8,472 nt of DNA. It comes from Deltaproteobacteria bacterium. Its GTDB lineage: Bacteria > Myxococcota_A > UBA9042 > DTJE01. Positions 1 through 5,865 of the stretch are shown here, in pieces. The stretch is taken from assembly GCA_013151875.1 (NCBI GenBank), contig JAADHL010000267.1:1-8472 (forward strand). The letters run 5' to 3'. The stretch's first letter is position 1, and every line of letters begins with the position of its first letter. Position numbers and translations under genes: made by a program. The notes under the pieces were generated by a model that saw only the letters and a list, made by a program, of their open reading frames with translations, was not told the origin of the DNA and did no database searches.

Positions 1-2277
1 GCAACAGTCGGCGAACAGTTCGTACACATCGCCGCCGCCTGCCCCGCCGCCACCGCCGCCACCGCCGTTGGTACTGTTGGCGCCGTTCACGCCGCCCGCG
101 GGGGCGTATCCAACCGGATCAATCAGCCCGAACTCAAGACCTCCTCCACCGTCAGCACCATTGGCGCCGGGGTCCCCGTTCCCGCCTTTGTAGCCGTCGT
201 TCGTGGCCGTACCGCCAAATCCCCCGTTGCCAGCGCCGGGCCCGTTGCCCTTCGAGCCGGAATAACCGTTCGATTCGCTGGAGCCACCATTGCCGCCGTT
301 GCCACCAGTGGAACCGCACGGGCTTGCGCCTCCGGAACCACCCAGGGGACGCGAACACTGACCGCAGGTGTTGAACAGGCACGCCGAGAGAGAGCAATCC
401 AGTTTTCCGCTGCGGCAGTCGTACTCACAGGCCTGGTTTCCGTTGGACCCGGAACTGCCGTTTAGGCCCGGCTGGCCCGGCGCACCGGCCGAACCGGACG
501 CCCCGCTTCCCGCCTGTATGACGTCTCCCACCAGCTTCAGGCCCGGGCTGTTCTTGACGAACACGCCGTACGAACTGTTGCCTGTATTGGTGGCGGATCC
601 ACTGGTGATGAAAAATCCCTCAACCATGGTCTGACTGGTGATGCCGTCGGCGGTGACTGCTTTCGTCCCGCCCTTGATCTGAGTGGTGTTTTCCAGTTTG
701 CGGGTCCAGCCTGCTGCCCTGTCGTACTGGCCGTGCAACCCAATTCCGTCCTTCAGAGTCACCGACTCGTTGTACACGCCAAGGGAAACCAGAACGTAGG
801 GTCGGCCCTCGGATTCCGCCAGGGCCAGGCCCGCACCGATGGTCTTTTTCGGAAGGTCCATGGTTCCAGGGTTCAAGTCCTTGCCGGTGGCCACGTCCAC
901 GAACACGGCCACTTGCGCGTCGCCGTCGATCCCATCACAGTTGGTGTCCTTGAAATCAGGGTCGGGGTCGTCCAGGTCCTGCTTTCCCTCCATGGGATTG
1001 CAGGTCTGGGGCTGGCCGCCCAGGCAATTGGCAATCGTGTGCAGGCACTCGCCCAGTCCGCACGTCGTCTCGCCCAGATCGTCGACCTCGTCGGTCTGCC
1101 CGTCACAGTCATCGTCCAGCCCGTTGCACACCTCATCGAAGTTGACGTCGTCCAGGGCGCAAATGAGCTGATCGCCCGCGTCCGCGCACTCCAGCGTGCC
1201 GTTTTTGCATTCGTCGGCGTCGGGACCATCGCACGCATCGCCCTTTTCGGGCCACATCTCGTCGGTATCCCCATCGCAATCGTCGTCCAGACCGTTGCAT
1301 ATCTCGGCAGTGGCCCCATCGAACGGGTCGCAGGTGCCGGGCACGCCCTCGACGCAGCCCTGCACAACGTGAGTGCAGACGCCCTTGCCGCAGACCTCCT
1401 CGCCCAGTCCGTCGTCGGGCAGGCCGTTGCAGTCGTCATCGATCGAGTTGCATGTCTCCGGCGCGGCCACGGGGGCGTCGCACTGGGTCCATACCGGCGT
1501 ATCGGCTGGCTTGACGCAGGACCTCTTTCCATAGCAGGTCCCGGACTGGTTTGTGTTGAAACATTCAGTGACCAGTCCCACGAAGCCCAACAGGCAGGGA
1601 CAGTCCCCGGCATCCGCCATGCACTGCTTTGTGGTCACGCCTCCGGAATCGTAGTCGAGGCACGAGTACCCCGGCGGGCAATCGTCGTCGCCCCCAGGAC
1701 AGTCCAGACCGCAGAATCGTCCATTGGGACCGTACGTCACGCAAAGCGCCTTCTGCTCTCCCTCCAGGGCGCAGTCCGTATCGGTGGTGCAAGGCCTGCA
1801 CAACGCGGTCTTGGGCGGCACGCAAGCGAACAGGGGGTCCAAGCCTGCCGGCGAAATGAAATCACAGGTCCAGGAAGGGTCGGGGCAGTCCTCGATGCAG
1901 GGCACGGTGCACAGCTTGCCGACCAACGTGTCGATGCAGATTCCCGAATTGCAGTCTTCCCAGGTTGCGCACGGCCACTTGAAGCCACCTTCCGTCTGCA
2001 CTTCCTGATCGACCAGGTCTTCGCCGAACAGGTCCCCGTCGGCCACTTCCGGGGAGGATGTATCCTGGGCTTCGCAACCAGCGACACAGTCGTTTATCTG
2101 CGGCACGTCGGGGGCAACCATGCCTTCGTTGCCGTGATCGGCTCCTGGGTCCGGCGAGATTTCGCCGGCAGGCACGTCGCAGGCATCACCGGTACATCCC
2201 GGTGTGCTTCCGCCGCACCCGATAACGCCGAAGGTGAAAAGCACGGCAGCCTGGGTTGCGAACAAGCGCGAATTCAT
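1..2277 (-). CDS. MopE/DUF1565-type Cys-rich surface lipoprotein, 3' end cut off by window edge
   Basis: An open frame runs from the ATG at 2277 to the left edge with no stop: 759 codons, C-terminus missing. The start follows GGGAGGA and opens a lipoprotein signal peptide ending VIGC (lipid cysteine C21), so the product should be exported and lipid-anchored. An Asp/Pro/Glu-rich linker and a Cys-rich region (about 100-260) follow. Three MopE-type putative metal-binding motifs lie at 276-290 (CNSIDDDCNG), 327-340 and 384-397 (both CNGLDDDCDG), with a degenerate fourth near 447. The spacers contain CGxGxC modules at 296 and 406. From about 458 (VFVDVATGKDLNPGT) the sequence resembles DUF1565, the entry to a right-handed beta-helix. 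Residues 589-614 are collagen-like, 617-654 Cys-rich, and 655-749 very Gly-rich. MopE of Methylococcus binds copper; metal binding here is inferred from the motifs. The ligand and the full length are unknown. Confidence 0.88.
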   Translation of the reverse strand, partial: MNSRLFATQAAVLFTFGVIGCGGSTPGCTGDACDVPAGEISPDPGADHGNEGMVAPDVPQINDCVAGCEAQDTSSPEVADGDLFGEDLVDQEVQTEGGFKWPCATWEDCNSGICIDTLVGKLCTVPCIEDCPDPSWTCDFISPAGLDPLFACVPPKTALCRPCTTDTDCALEGEQKALCVTYGPNGRFCGLDCPGGDDDCPPGYSCLDYDSGGVTTKQCMADAGDCPCLLGFVGLVTECFNTNQSGTCYGKRSCVKPADTPVWTQCDAPVAAPETCNSIDDDCNGLPDDGLGEEVCGKGVCTHVVQGCVEGVPGTCDPFDGATAEICNGLDDDCDGDTDEMWPEKGDACDGPDADECKNGTLECADAGDQLICALDDVNFDEVCNGLDDDCDGQTDEVDDLGETTCGLGECLHTIANCLGGQPQTCNPMEGKQDLDDPDPDFKDTNCDGIDGDAQVAVFVDVATGKDLNPGTMDLPKKTIGAGLALAESEGRPYVLVSLGVYNESVTLKDGIGLHGQYDRAAGWTRKLENTTQIKGGTKAVTADGITSQTMVEGFFITSGSATNTGNSSYGVFVKNSPGLKLVGDVIQAGSGASGSAGAPGQPGLNGSSGSNGNQACEYDCRSGKLDCSLSACLFNTCGQCSRPLGGSGGASPCGSTGGNGGNGGSSESNGYSGSKGNGPGAGNGGFGGTATNDGYKGGNGDPGANGADGGGGLEFGLIDPVGYAPAGGVNGANSTNGGGGGGGGAGGGDVYELFADCC
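31..66 (-). repeat. GCC/ACC trinucleotide run encoding a poly-glycine stretch
   Basis: This is a near-perfect run of GCC and ACC triplets on the plus strand. Read on the minus strand it encodes twelve small residues, G738-G745, A746 and G747-G749, of the MopE-like protein. Such runs can slip during replication, so length variation between strains and assembly error are both plausible here. Confidence 0.7.
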
Positions 2278-2283
2278 AATCCA

Positions 2284-2290
2284 TCCTCCC
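2284..2290 (-). promoter_or_regulatory. Ribosome binding site of the MopE-like gene
   Basis: GGGAGGA on the minus strand lies 6 nt before the ATG at 2277. An out-of-frame ATG begins inside the spacer (GGATGGATTATG), but only the second ATG opens the lipoprotein signal peptide. Confidence 0.65.
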
Positions 2291-2307
2291 GGTCCCGATA
2301 TCGAAGA

Positions 2308-2336
2308 ATATTAACCGAAACGTGGTTCTGTTTGCA
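2308..2336 (-). promoter_or_regulatory. Weak candidate promoter before the MopE-like gene
   Basis: On the minus strand, TGCAAA (2336-2331) and TAATAT (2313-2308) are 17 nt apart, in the only AT-rich patch of the 62 bp gap. The match to a sigma-70 consensus is partial (3/6 and 4/6), so read-through from the upstream lipoprotein genes is equally possible. Confidence 0.2.
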
Positions 2337-2339
2337 GCG

Positions 2340-2900
2340 TTAATTGCCCATCCTTTGATTGCCCATTTTTGGCATCATACGGATCACGGCGTTTTTTCTG
2401 AGGGCCCTGACCCATTGACGGCGGATCCGCTTTGCCCGGGCCTCGCAGATGAACTCCCTGGCTGCGGCTCTGTTCAGGTGTCCTTCCTTTGCGGACTTGC
2501 GGGTCCCGGCCATGACCTTGTCCAGGTCCTCGTCCTTGACCTCCCCGCACACCTTTTCCGCGGGATACAGGCGTTTCAGGAAGTCGAGCGCCCTTGCGTA
2601 CATGGGTCCGGGGCCTCCGCAGGCGTCGCCCATGCCCATGGCCCTGCACTCGTTAAGGACCAGCGTGAAACTCAGCATCTCGTCCATGACCAGTTCGGGC
2701 GCGCCCCCGACCCTACCAGCCCTCAGAGCTGCCTCGTAATCGGCCCGCATCACCGGCAGACCATTGATTGTGGCCACGACGGAACCCGGATCCCGAACGG
2801 ACGCAGGGCCGGCGTCAACGGCCTCGATGGAACCGCTACGGCGGCAACCCGAAAACAACAGGACGCACACGACCGTCAGAATCCCCGCGCCTCGCGTCAT
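2340..2900 (-). CDS. Small lipoprotein resembling the SurA/PpiC chaperone domain, without a parvulin domain
   Basis: A 186-residue protein. The start at 2900 is chosen because AGGA lies 7 nt upstream, inside the stop region of the preceding gene, and because it opens a signal peptide ending LFSGC (lipid cysteine C19). A longer start at 2969 would overlap the upstream gene by 61 nt and bury the signal. Residues 41-90 (VVATINGLPVMRADYEAAL, then a helix with LVMDEMLSFTLVLNE) look like the opening of SurA_N/PrsA-type proteins, where 'VNG.pI...e' is followed by a long helix. Residues 121-177 (VKDEDLDKVM, then a basic helix ending NAVIRMMP) resemble the closing helix and strand of the same fold. 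The isomerase domain that usually sits between them is absent; a short linker with C93, C118 and C152 nearby takes its place. Role inferred: a membrane-tethered periplasmic holdase. The gene begins 8 bp after the Cys-repeat lipoprotein gene, so the two are probably translated together. Confidence 0.72.
   Translation of the reverse strand: MTRGAGILTVVCVLLFSGCRRSGSIEAVDAGPASVRDPGSVVATINGLPVMRADYEAALRAGRVGGAPELVMDEMLSFTLVLNECRAMGMGDACGGPGPMYARALDFLKRLYPAEKVCGEVKDEDLDKVMAGTRKSAKEGHLNRAAAREFICEARAKRIRRQWVRALRKNAVIRMMPKMGNQRMGN
2343..2372 (-). repeat. Imperfect 15 bp tandem repeat at the end of the SurA-like gene
   Basis: Two adjacent 15-mers both begin ATTGCCCAT and then differ at a few positions. 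They encode the C-terminal tail ending MGNQRMGN, just before the TAA. This looks like a small local duplication that lengthened the tail. Confidence 0.4.
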
Positions 2901-2908
2901 GCCGAATC

Positions 2909-3904
2909 CTACTTGCAGCCGGGAAAGGGCAGATGTTGGCATTGTCCCTTCATGGGAGGGTCGCACCAATCAAAAGTACATGGGTCGCCGTCGTCGCAGT
3001 CCTCGGCACGCTTGCAGCATGAGCCCATCCGCCAATTCCGGCACGCGCCCTGTTCGCATCGGTCGTCGGTGCATGCGTTGCCGTCGTCGCAATCGGCATC
3101 GGATTGACACAAGGGCGAGCATCCTGTGACCAGGGTGTGGAGGCAGCCGAACTCCGGATCGCAGGAGTCCTGGGTGCAATCGTCCTTGTCGTCGCACTTA
3201 TCCACCGAATTCCGGCACATGAAGTCCTTTTGCGGGTCACACCAGTCCTTTGTGCAGGCGTTGTCGTCATCGCAATCAACGTAATGAGTGCACTCGCCGG
3301 TAGCCGGGTCGCAAACATTGACGGTGCATGTTTTTCCATCGTCCGGACACTTCTTGAATTCGAAAGTGCACGCCCCGTCCTGACACTTCTCGCCCACGGT
3401 GCAGCCGTTCAGGTCGATGCAGTCGGCATCGGATGCGCAATTCGAGGGCACGCAGTCGGGAATGGACTGGTGAGTACAACCGGAAACAGGGTCGCACCCG
3501 TCTTTGGTGCAGGCGTTGCCGTCGTCGCAGTCCATGGGTGTGATGACGCACTGCTTGTCGTCGTTGCAGCGGTCCTCGGTGCACGGGTCCTCATCATCGC
3601 AATGCTTGTCGGCAAAGCACTGAGGGGGCAGCTCAGGCTTGACCACAACGTCGTCAGCCGCGGCGTCCTTTTCCACGTCGCCGTTGTCGTTGAATGCGTC
3701 GCTGAACGCGTCCGCATCCGATCCAGGGGCGACATCAGGAACCTCCGACACGGTTTCAGCGTCCAGGTCCCCCGACGCATCCCCGTTGTTCAGGTCCGGC
3801 TGCCACCCCTGGTCGACCATCGGCTCGTCGCCGCCGCCATAGCACCCCGTATTCACGACAACAGCCGCCAACAGCCATGCGAAACACCATTTTGGACAGG
3901 ACAT
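2909..3904 (-). CDS. Lipoprotein with about eight Dictyostelium-type Cys repeats
   Basis: A 331-residue product. The start at 3904 is preferred: GGAGG ends 5 nt before it, and it opens a compact signal peptide ending VVNTGC (lipid cysteine C21). In-frame ATGs at 3916 and 3958 have poorer ribosome sites and would place polar sequence before the signal. Residues 22-95 are an acidic low-complexity linker that would hold the domain off the membrane. Residues 96-330 hold 40 cysteines in a C-x5-C-x4-C-x(4-7)-C rhythm, with the core CDDGNACTxDxCDP. Units start near C102, C126, C162, C186, C211, C237, C272 and C303; those at C162 and C186 are degenerate. The pattern matches the slime-mould repeat family Dicty_CTDC (PF00526), common in myxobacterial surface proteins. 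Each unit is probably disulphide-bonded, and the Asp-rich loops may bind calcium; both points are inferred. The gene is first in a minus-strand set with the SurA-like and MopE-like genes. Ligand and role are unknown. Confidence 0.88.
   Translation of the reverse strand: MSCPKWCFAWLLAAVVVNTGCYGGGDEPMVDQGWQPDLNNGDASGDLDAETVSEVPDVAPGSDADAFSDAFNDNGDVEKDAAADDVVVKPELPPQCFADKHCDDEDPCTEDRCNDDKQCVITPMDCDDGNACTKDGCDPVSGCTHQSIPDCVPSNCASDADCIDLNGCTVGEKCQDGACTFEFKKCPDDGKTCTVNVCDPATGECTHYVDCDDDNACTKDWCDPQKDFMCRNSVDKCDDKDDCTQDSCDPEFGCLHTLVTGCSPLCQSDADCDDGNACTDDRCEQGACRNWRMGSCCKRAEDCDDGDPCTFDWCDPPMKGQCQHLPFPGCK
2915..3619 (-). repeat. Tandem Cys-repeat coding region
   Basis: The protein repeats are visible at DNA level: a block encoding DCDDGNACT recurs almost identically at about 3071-3094, 3254-3277 and 3509-3532 (plus-strand GCAGGCGTTG followed by a GTC-rich stretch). 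The similarity could allow recombination between units and changes in repeat number. Confidence 0.6.
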
Positions 3905-3909
3905 TACAG

Positions 3910-3914
3910 CCTCC
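3910..3914 (-). promoter_or_regulatory. Ribosome binding site that decides the start of the Cys-repeat lipoprotein
   Basis: GGAGG on the minus strand with 5 nt to the ATG at 3904. It lies just inside the longer alternative reading from 3916 and argues for the shorter protein. Confidence 0.6.
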
Positions 3915-3931
3915 ATTTCCCCTGGATCCCA

Positions 3932-3960
3932 ATTGTAGGTTTCCAGCACCGTGGACACAA
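3932..3960 (-). promoter_or_regulatory. Candidate sigma-70-like promoter for the minus-strand lipoprotein genes
   Basis: TTGTGT (3960-3955) and TACAAT (3937-3932) are 17 nt apart on the minus strand; the -10 matches the consensus at 5 of 6 positions and the -35 at 3 of 6. Transcription would begin near 3925, giving a leader of about 20 nt to the ATG at 3904. The -35 box shares bases with the candidate promoter facing the other way. Confidence 0.4.
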
Positions 3961-3980
3961 CAATATGTTCTCGTGATAAG
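3952..3980 (+). promoter_or_regulatory. Candidate promoter for the plus-strand lipoprotein/DUF4349 pair
   Basis: TGGACA (3952-3957, 5 of 6 consensus positions) and GATAAG (3975-3980, 4 of 6) are 17 nt apart. Start of transcription would fall near 3987, leaving a leader of about 25 nt that contains the ribosome site. The same 107 bp gap must also serve the divergent gene. Confidence 0.35.
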
Positions 3981-4001
3981 CTTCCGCTGTCCTTCGACCA
4001 A

Positions 4002-4007
4002 AGGAGG
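4002..4007 (+). promoter_or_regulatory. Ribosome binding site fixing the start at 4012
   Basis: A full AGGAGG lies 4 nt before the ATG at 4012. The frame is open further upstream (to 3877), but that stretch would encode a non-signal leader across the divergent promoter region and read through this site, so 4012 is the start. Confidence 0.75.
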
Positions 4008-4011
4008 AATC

Positions 4012-5865
4012 ATGGAAGTGTCGAGCGGACAAACTACCTGGATAGGCTGCCTCGTGTTGTTTTTCATGTGCGCTCAGGCCTGCTCCGCGCCCGACCAGGG
4101 TGGCGCCGACGCTGTTCAAGACGCCAAGGACACGGGCCTGACGGAAGGGCTCTTTGCTCACGACTCCGAGGCGGAACTCCCGGATCAGGGCGTCCCGGAC
4201 AACACGAATGATTCGCTGGAAAAACCGGAGACGTCGCCAGGTCAGGCGGCCCGCATCCGCTTTAAGGTGGATGATTCCAAAAACCGGACCTACCAGGACA
4301 AACAGATGGTATGGACCGGGTCGTTCAAGTGGTCCGCGGCCGACAACACCATTGTCCCCGCTTCTTCATGGCTTCCTAGCGACGGTCCGTACCCCCCGCT
4401 TTACGACGACGGCCCGACGTCCCAGGGAGGTCACGAACCCGACGGCTCGGTAAAAGGGGACCACGTCTTCGAAACGGAGGTGTTTTTCAAAGCCACGGAA
4501 ACCACGACCTTCGAATACGGCGTCCTGAACGAATTCGACGGCTGGATATGGGTTGGTCCCAACGGGCAGTTCGAGGTGCCCAAGGGGTCCAGCGATACCA
4601 TCACGGCACCGGGCCTCACAATACCGGCTTTCGGTACGGTGGACTTCAAGGTCACCCTGGATTCGGCGGCTCTCGACGACTCTTTCATGCCTTTCGTGCC
4701 GTGCGATGTCGACCCAGGCGGCTCATGCATATACCTCAAGAGTTCCGCCAATTCATGGGCCCCGGTGCAACTGCTGGACAACGGTGAAAAGGGCGACGAC
4801 CAGGGGGGCGACGGCGTGTACACCTTCGTTCAATCGCTGAATCTGGGGCCCCATGACGGTCTGCTGTACACGGGCCAGCACGCCCAGTTCGTGTTCTCGT
4901 TCGCGATGGCGGAAACCGACCCAGAGAACGGCCTGGAATACAAGGTAAAAGGCAATGCATCCAAAAAGGGGGTCAAGGCCTATTCCGACCATGGTTCGCC
5001 CGGCGTGTTTCACGACGAGCCGGTCGTGATGGAAAGGGACTCGCGGGGAAAGGTGTTCAACACCACGGTCATCATCGGGGGCGGCAAGCCCTGGTGCGAC
5101 GTGGACGAGGATTGTTTCAGTGACGTCGTCTGCCTGGACGGGGGATGCGGTGAAACCACGGTTGTTTCCCACAAATGGACTCCAGTTCTCGATGGGGACA
5201 TCGGCGCGGATTGGGACGAATCTCTTCTTGTCGCCACCAACACTGCGGTAACGGACTGGGGCACGGGCAAAGACGAATTGACCGCGCTCTATGCCGCGTA
5301 CGACGACACTCACCTATATTTCGGAATAAAGGGGGGCTGCGGCGCGGACAACGCCATAGTGGCCTATCTGGACCGCGATTTCGGCGAGTCGACGGGGCCC
5401 GCGGACATGAACACCCTTTCGGATGACGAGGGCGAACTGGACGCGGCCGTCTCTTCGAAGCTGGTTGTCGCGGCCCCGGGTTTCGGGGCTGACTTCGCGT
5501 TCGGAAGCAAGGGAATGAAATCCTTCACCGAGGGTTCTGATCTGGGGAGCGCGGGTCAAGGATCAGGCTGGAGGGACATCGGCGATCCCGGCGACTTCGC
5601 CTGGATCCAGGGAAGCGTGGTGACCAAGACCGGTGGAAACGGGATCGAAGCGGCGATTCCGATAGCTACGGTGTTCCCGGACGGGATTCCCGCGCAGGGG
5701 TCGAATGTGGCCCTCGTGGTCCGACTGGTCAACGCGGACGGCCAGTACACCAGCAATCAGACGCTCCCGCAGGACCATGACGCGGCGAATCCGTGGACGA
5801 TGACCAAAGTTGCGGTCTTTGCGGTCTTGCCGGCCAATCAGCCCGAATCCAGGAGGCGACCATGA
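4012..5865 (+). CDS. Multi-domain lipoprotein with carbohydrate-binding-like beta domains
   Basis: A 617-residue product. The signal peptide ends CAQAC (lipid cysteine C24); it lacks any Lys/Arg near its start, which is unusual. A low-complexity acidic linker runs to about 78. Three regions follow. Residues 81-200 are a beta-rich domain opening RIRFKVDDSKNRTY, with WTGSFKW and, at 177-183, GWIWVGP. Residues 208-325 are a second beta domain with the Asp/Gly loop DNGEKGDDQGGDGVYT at 256-271, a plausible calcium site. Residues 392-607 open LDGDIGADWDES and continue YAAYDDTHLYFGIKG, a pattern seen in DOMON-like / CBM9-like modules of glucodextranase type. A small Cys cluster (C362, C368, C374, C379) bridges the second and third. 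No enzymatic motif was recognised, so a surface glycan-binding or structural role is inferred. The gene shares an ATGA overlap with the DUF4349 gene and is probably translated with it. Confidence 0.85.
   Translation: MEVSSGQTTWIGCLVLFFMCAQACSAPDQGGADAVQDAKDTGLTEGLFAHDSEAELPDQGVPDNTNDSLEKPETSPGQAARIRFKVDDSKNRTYQDKQMVWTGSFKWSAADNTIVPASSWLPSDGPYPPLYDDGPTSQGGHEPDGSVKGDHVFETEVFFKATETTTFEYGVLNEFDGWIWVGPNGQFEVPKGSSDTITAPGLTIPAFGTVDFKVTLDSAALDDSFMPFVPCDVDPGGSCIYLKSSANSWAPVQLLDNGEKGDDQGGDGVYTFVQSLNLGPHDGLLYTGQHAQFVFSFAMAETDPENGLEYKVKGNASKKGVKAYSDHGSPGVFHDEPVVMERDSRGKVFNTTVIIGGGKPWCDVDEDCFSDVVCLDGGCGETTVVSHKWTPVLDGDIGADWDESLLVATNTAVTDWGTGKDELTALYAAYDDTHLYFGIKGGCGADNAIVAYLDRDFGESTGPADMNTLSDDEGELDAAVSSKLVVAAPGFGADFAFGSKGMKSFTEGSDLGSAGQGSGWRDIGDPGDFAWIQGSVVTKTGGNGIEAAIPIATVFPDGIPAQGSNVALVVRLVNADGQYTSNQTLPQDHDAANPWTMTKVAVFAVLPANQPESRRRP

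Noticed and set aside
31..66. Possible CRISPR or satellite array
   Set aside because: The repeat unit is a triplet in coding phase, without spacers; it encodes a glycine run.
2278..2339. Possible terminator between the SurA-like and MopE-like genes
   Set aside because: Only a 4 bp arm pair (AACC/GGTT) is visible, with no T run on the minus strand; too weak to call.
733..2343. A 536-residue plus-strand open frame
   Set aside because: It lies antisense to the MopE-like gene, whose signal peptide and domain motifs are unmistakable. The antisense protein has no recognisable domain and no clear ribosome site; it stays open because Cys/Asp/Gly codons on the other strand rarely give stops.
2901..2969. 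Longer start for the SurA-like protein
   Set aside because: It would overlap the upstream gene by 61 nt and place 23 polar residues before the signal peptide; the ATG at 2900 has an AGGA site at proper distance.
2322..3107. A 261-residue plus-strand open frame
   Set aside because: Antisense to the SurA-like lipoprotein and the end of the Cys-repeat gene; no domain is recognisable, and it conflicts with two well-supported genes.
3104..3976. A 290-residue plus-strand open frame
   Set aside because: Antisense to the Cys-repeat lipoprotein and periodic for the same reason. Its valine-rich sequence mirrors the GAC-rich repeats.
3877..4011. Upstream in-frame start for the large plus-strand lipoprotein
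   Set aside because: The stretch would encode the ribosome site and cross the divergent promoter region. The ATG at 4012 has AGGAGG and a signal peptide.
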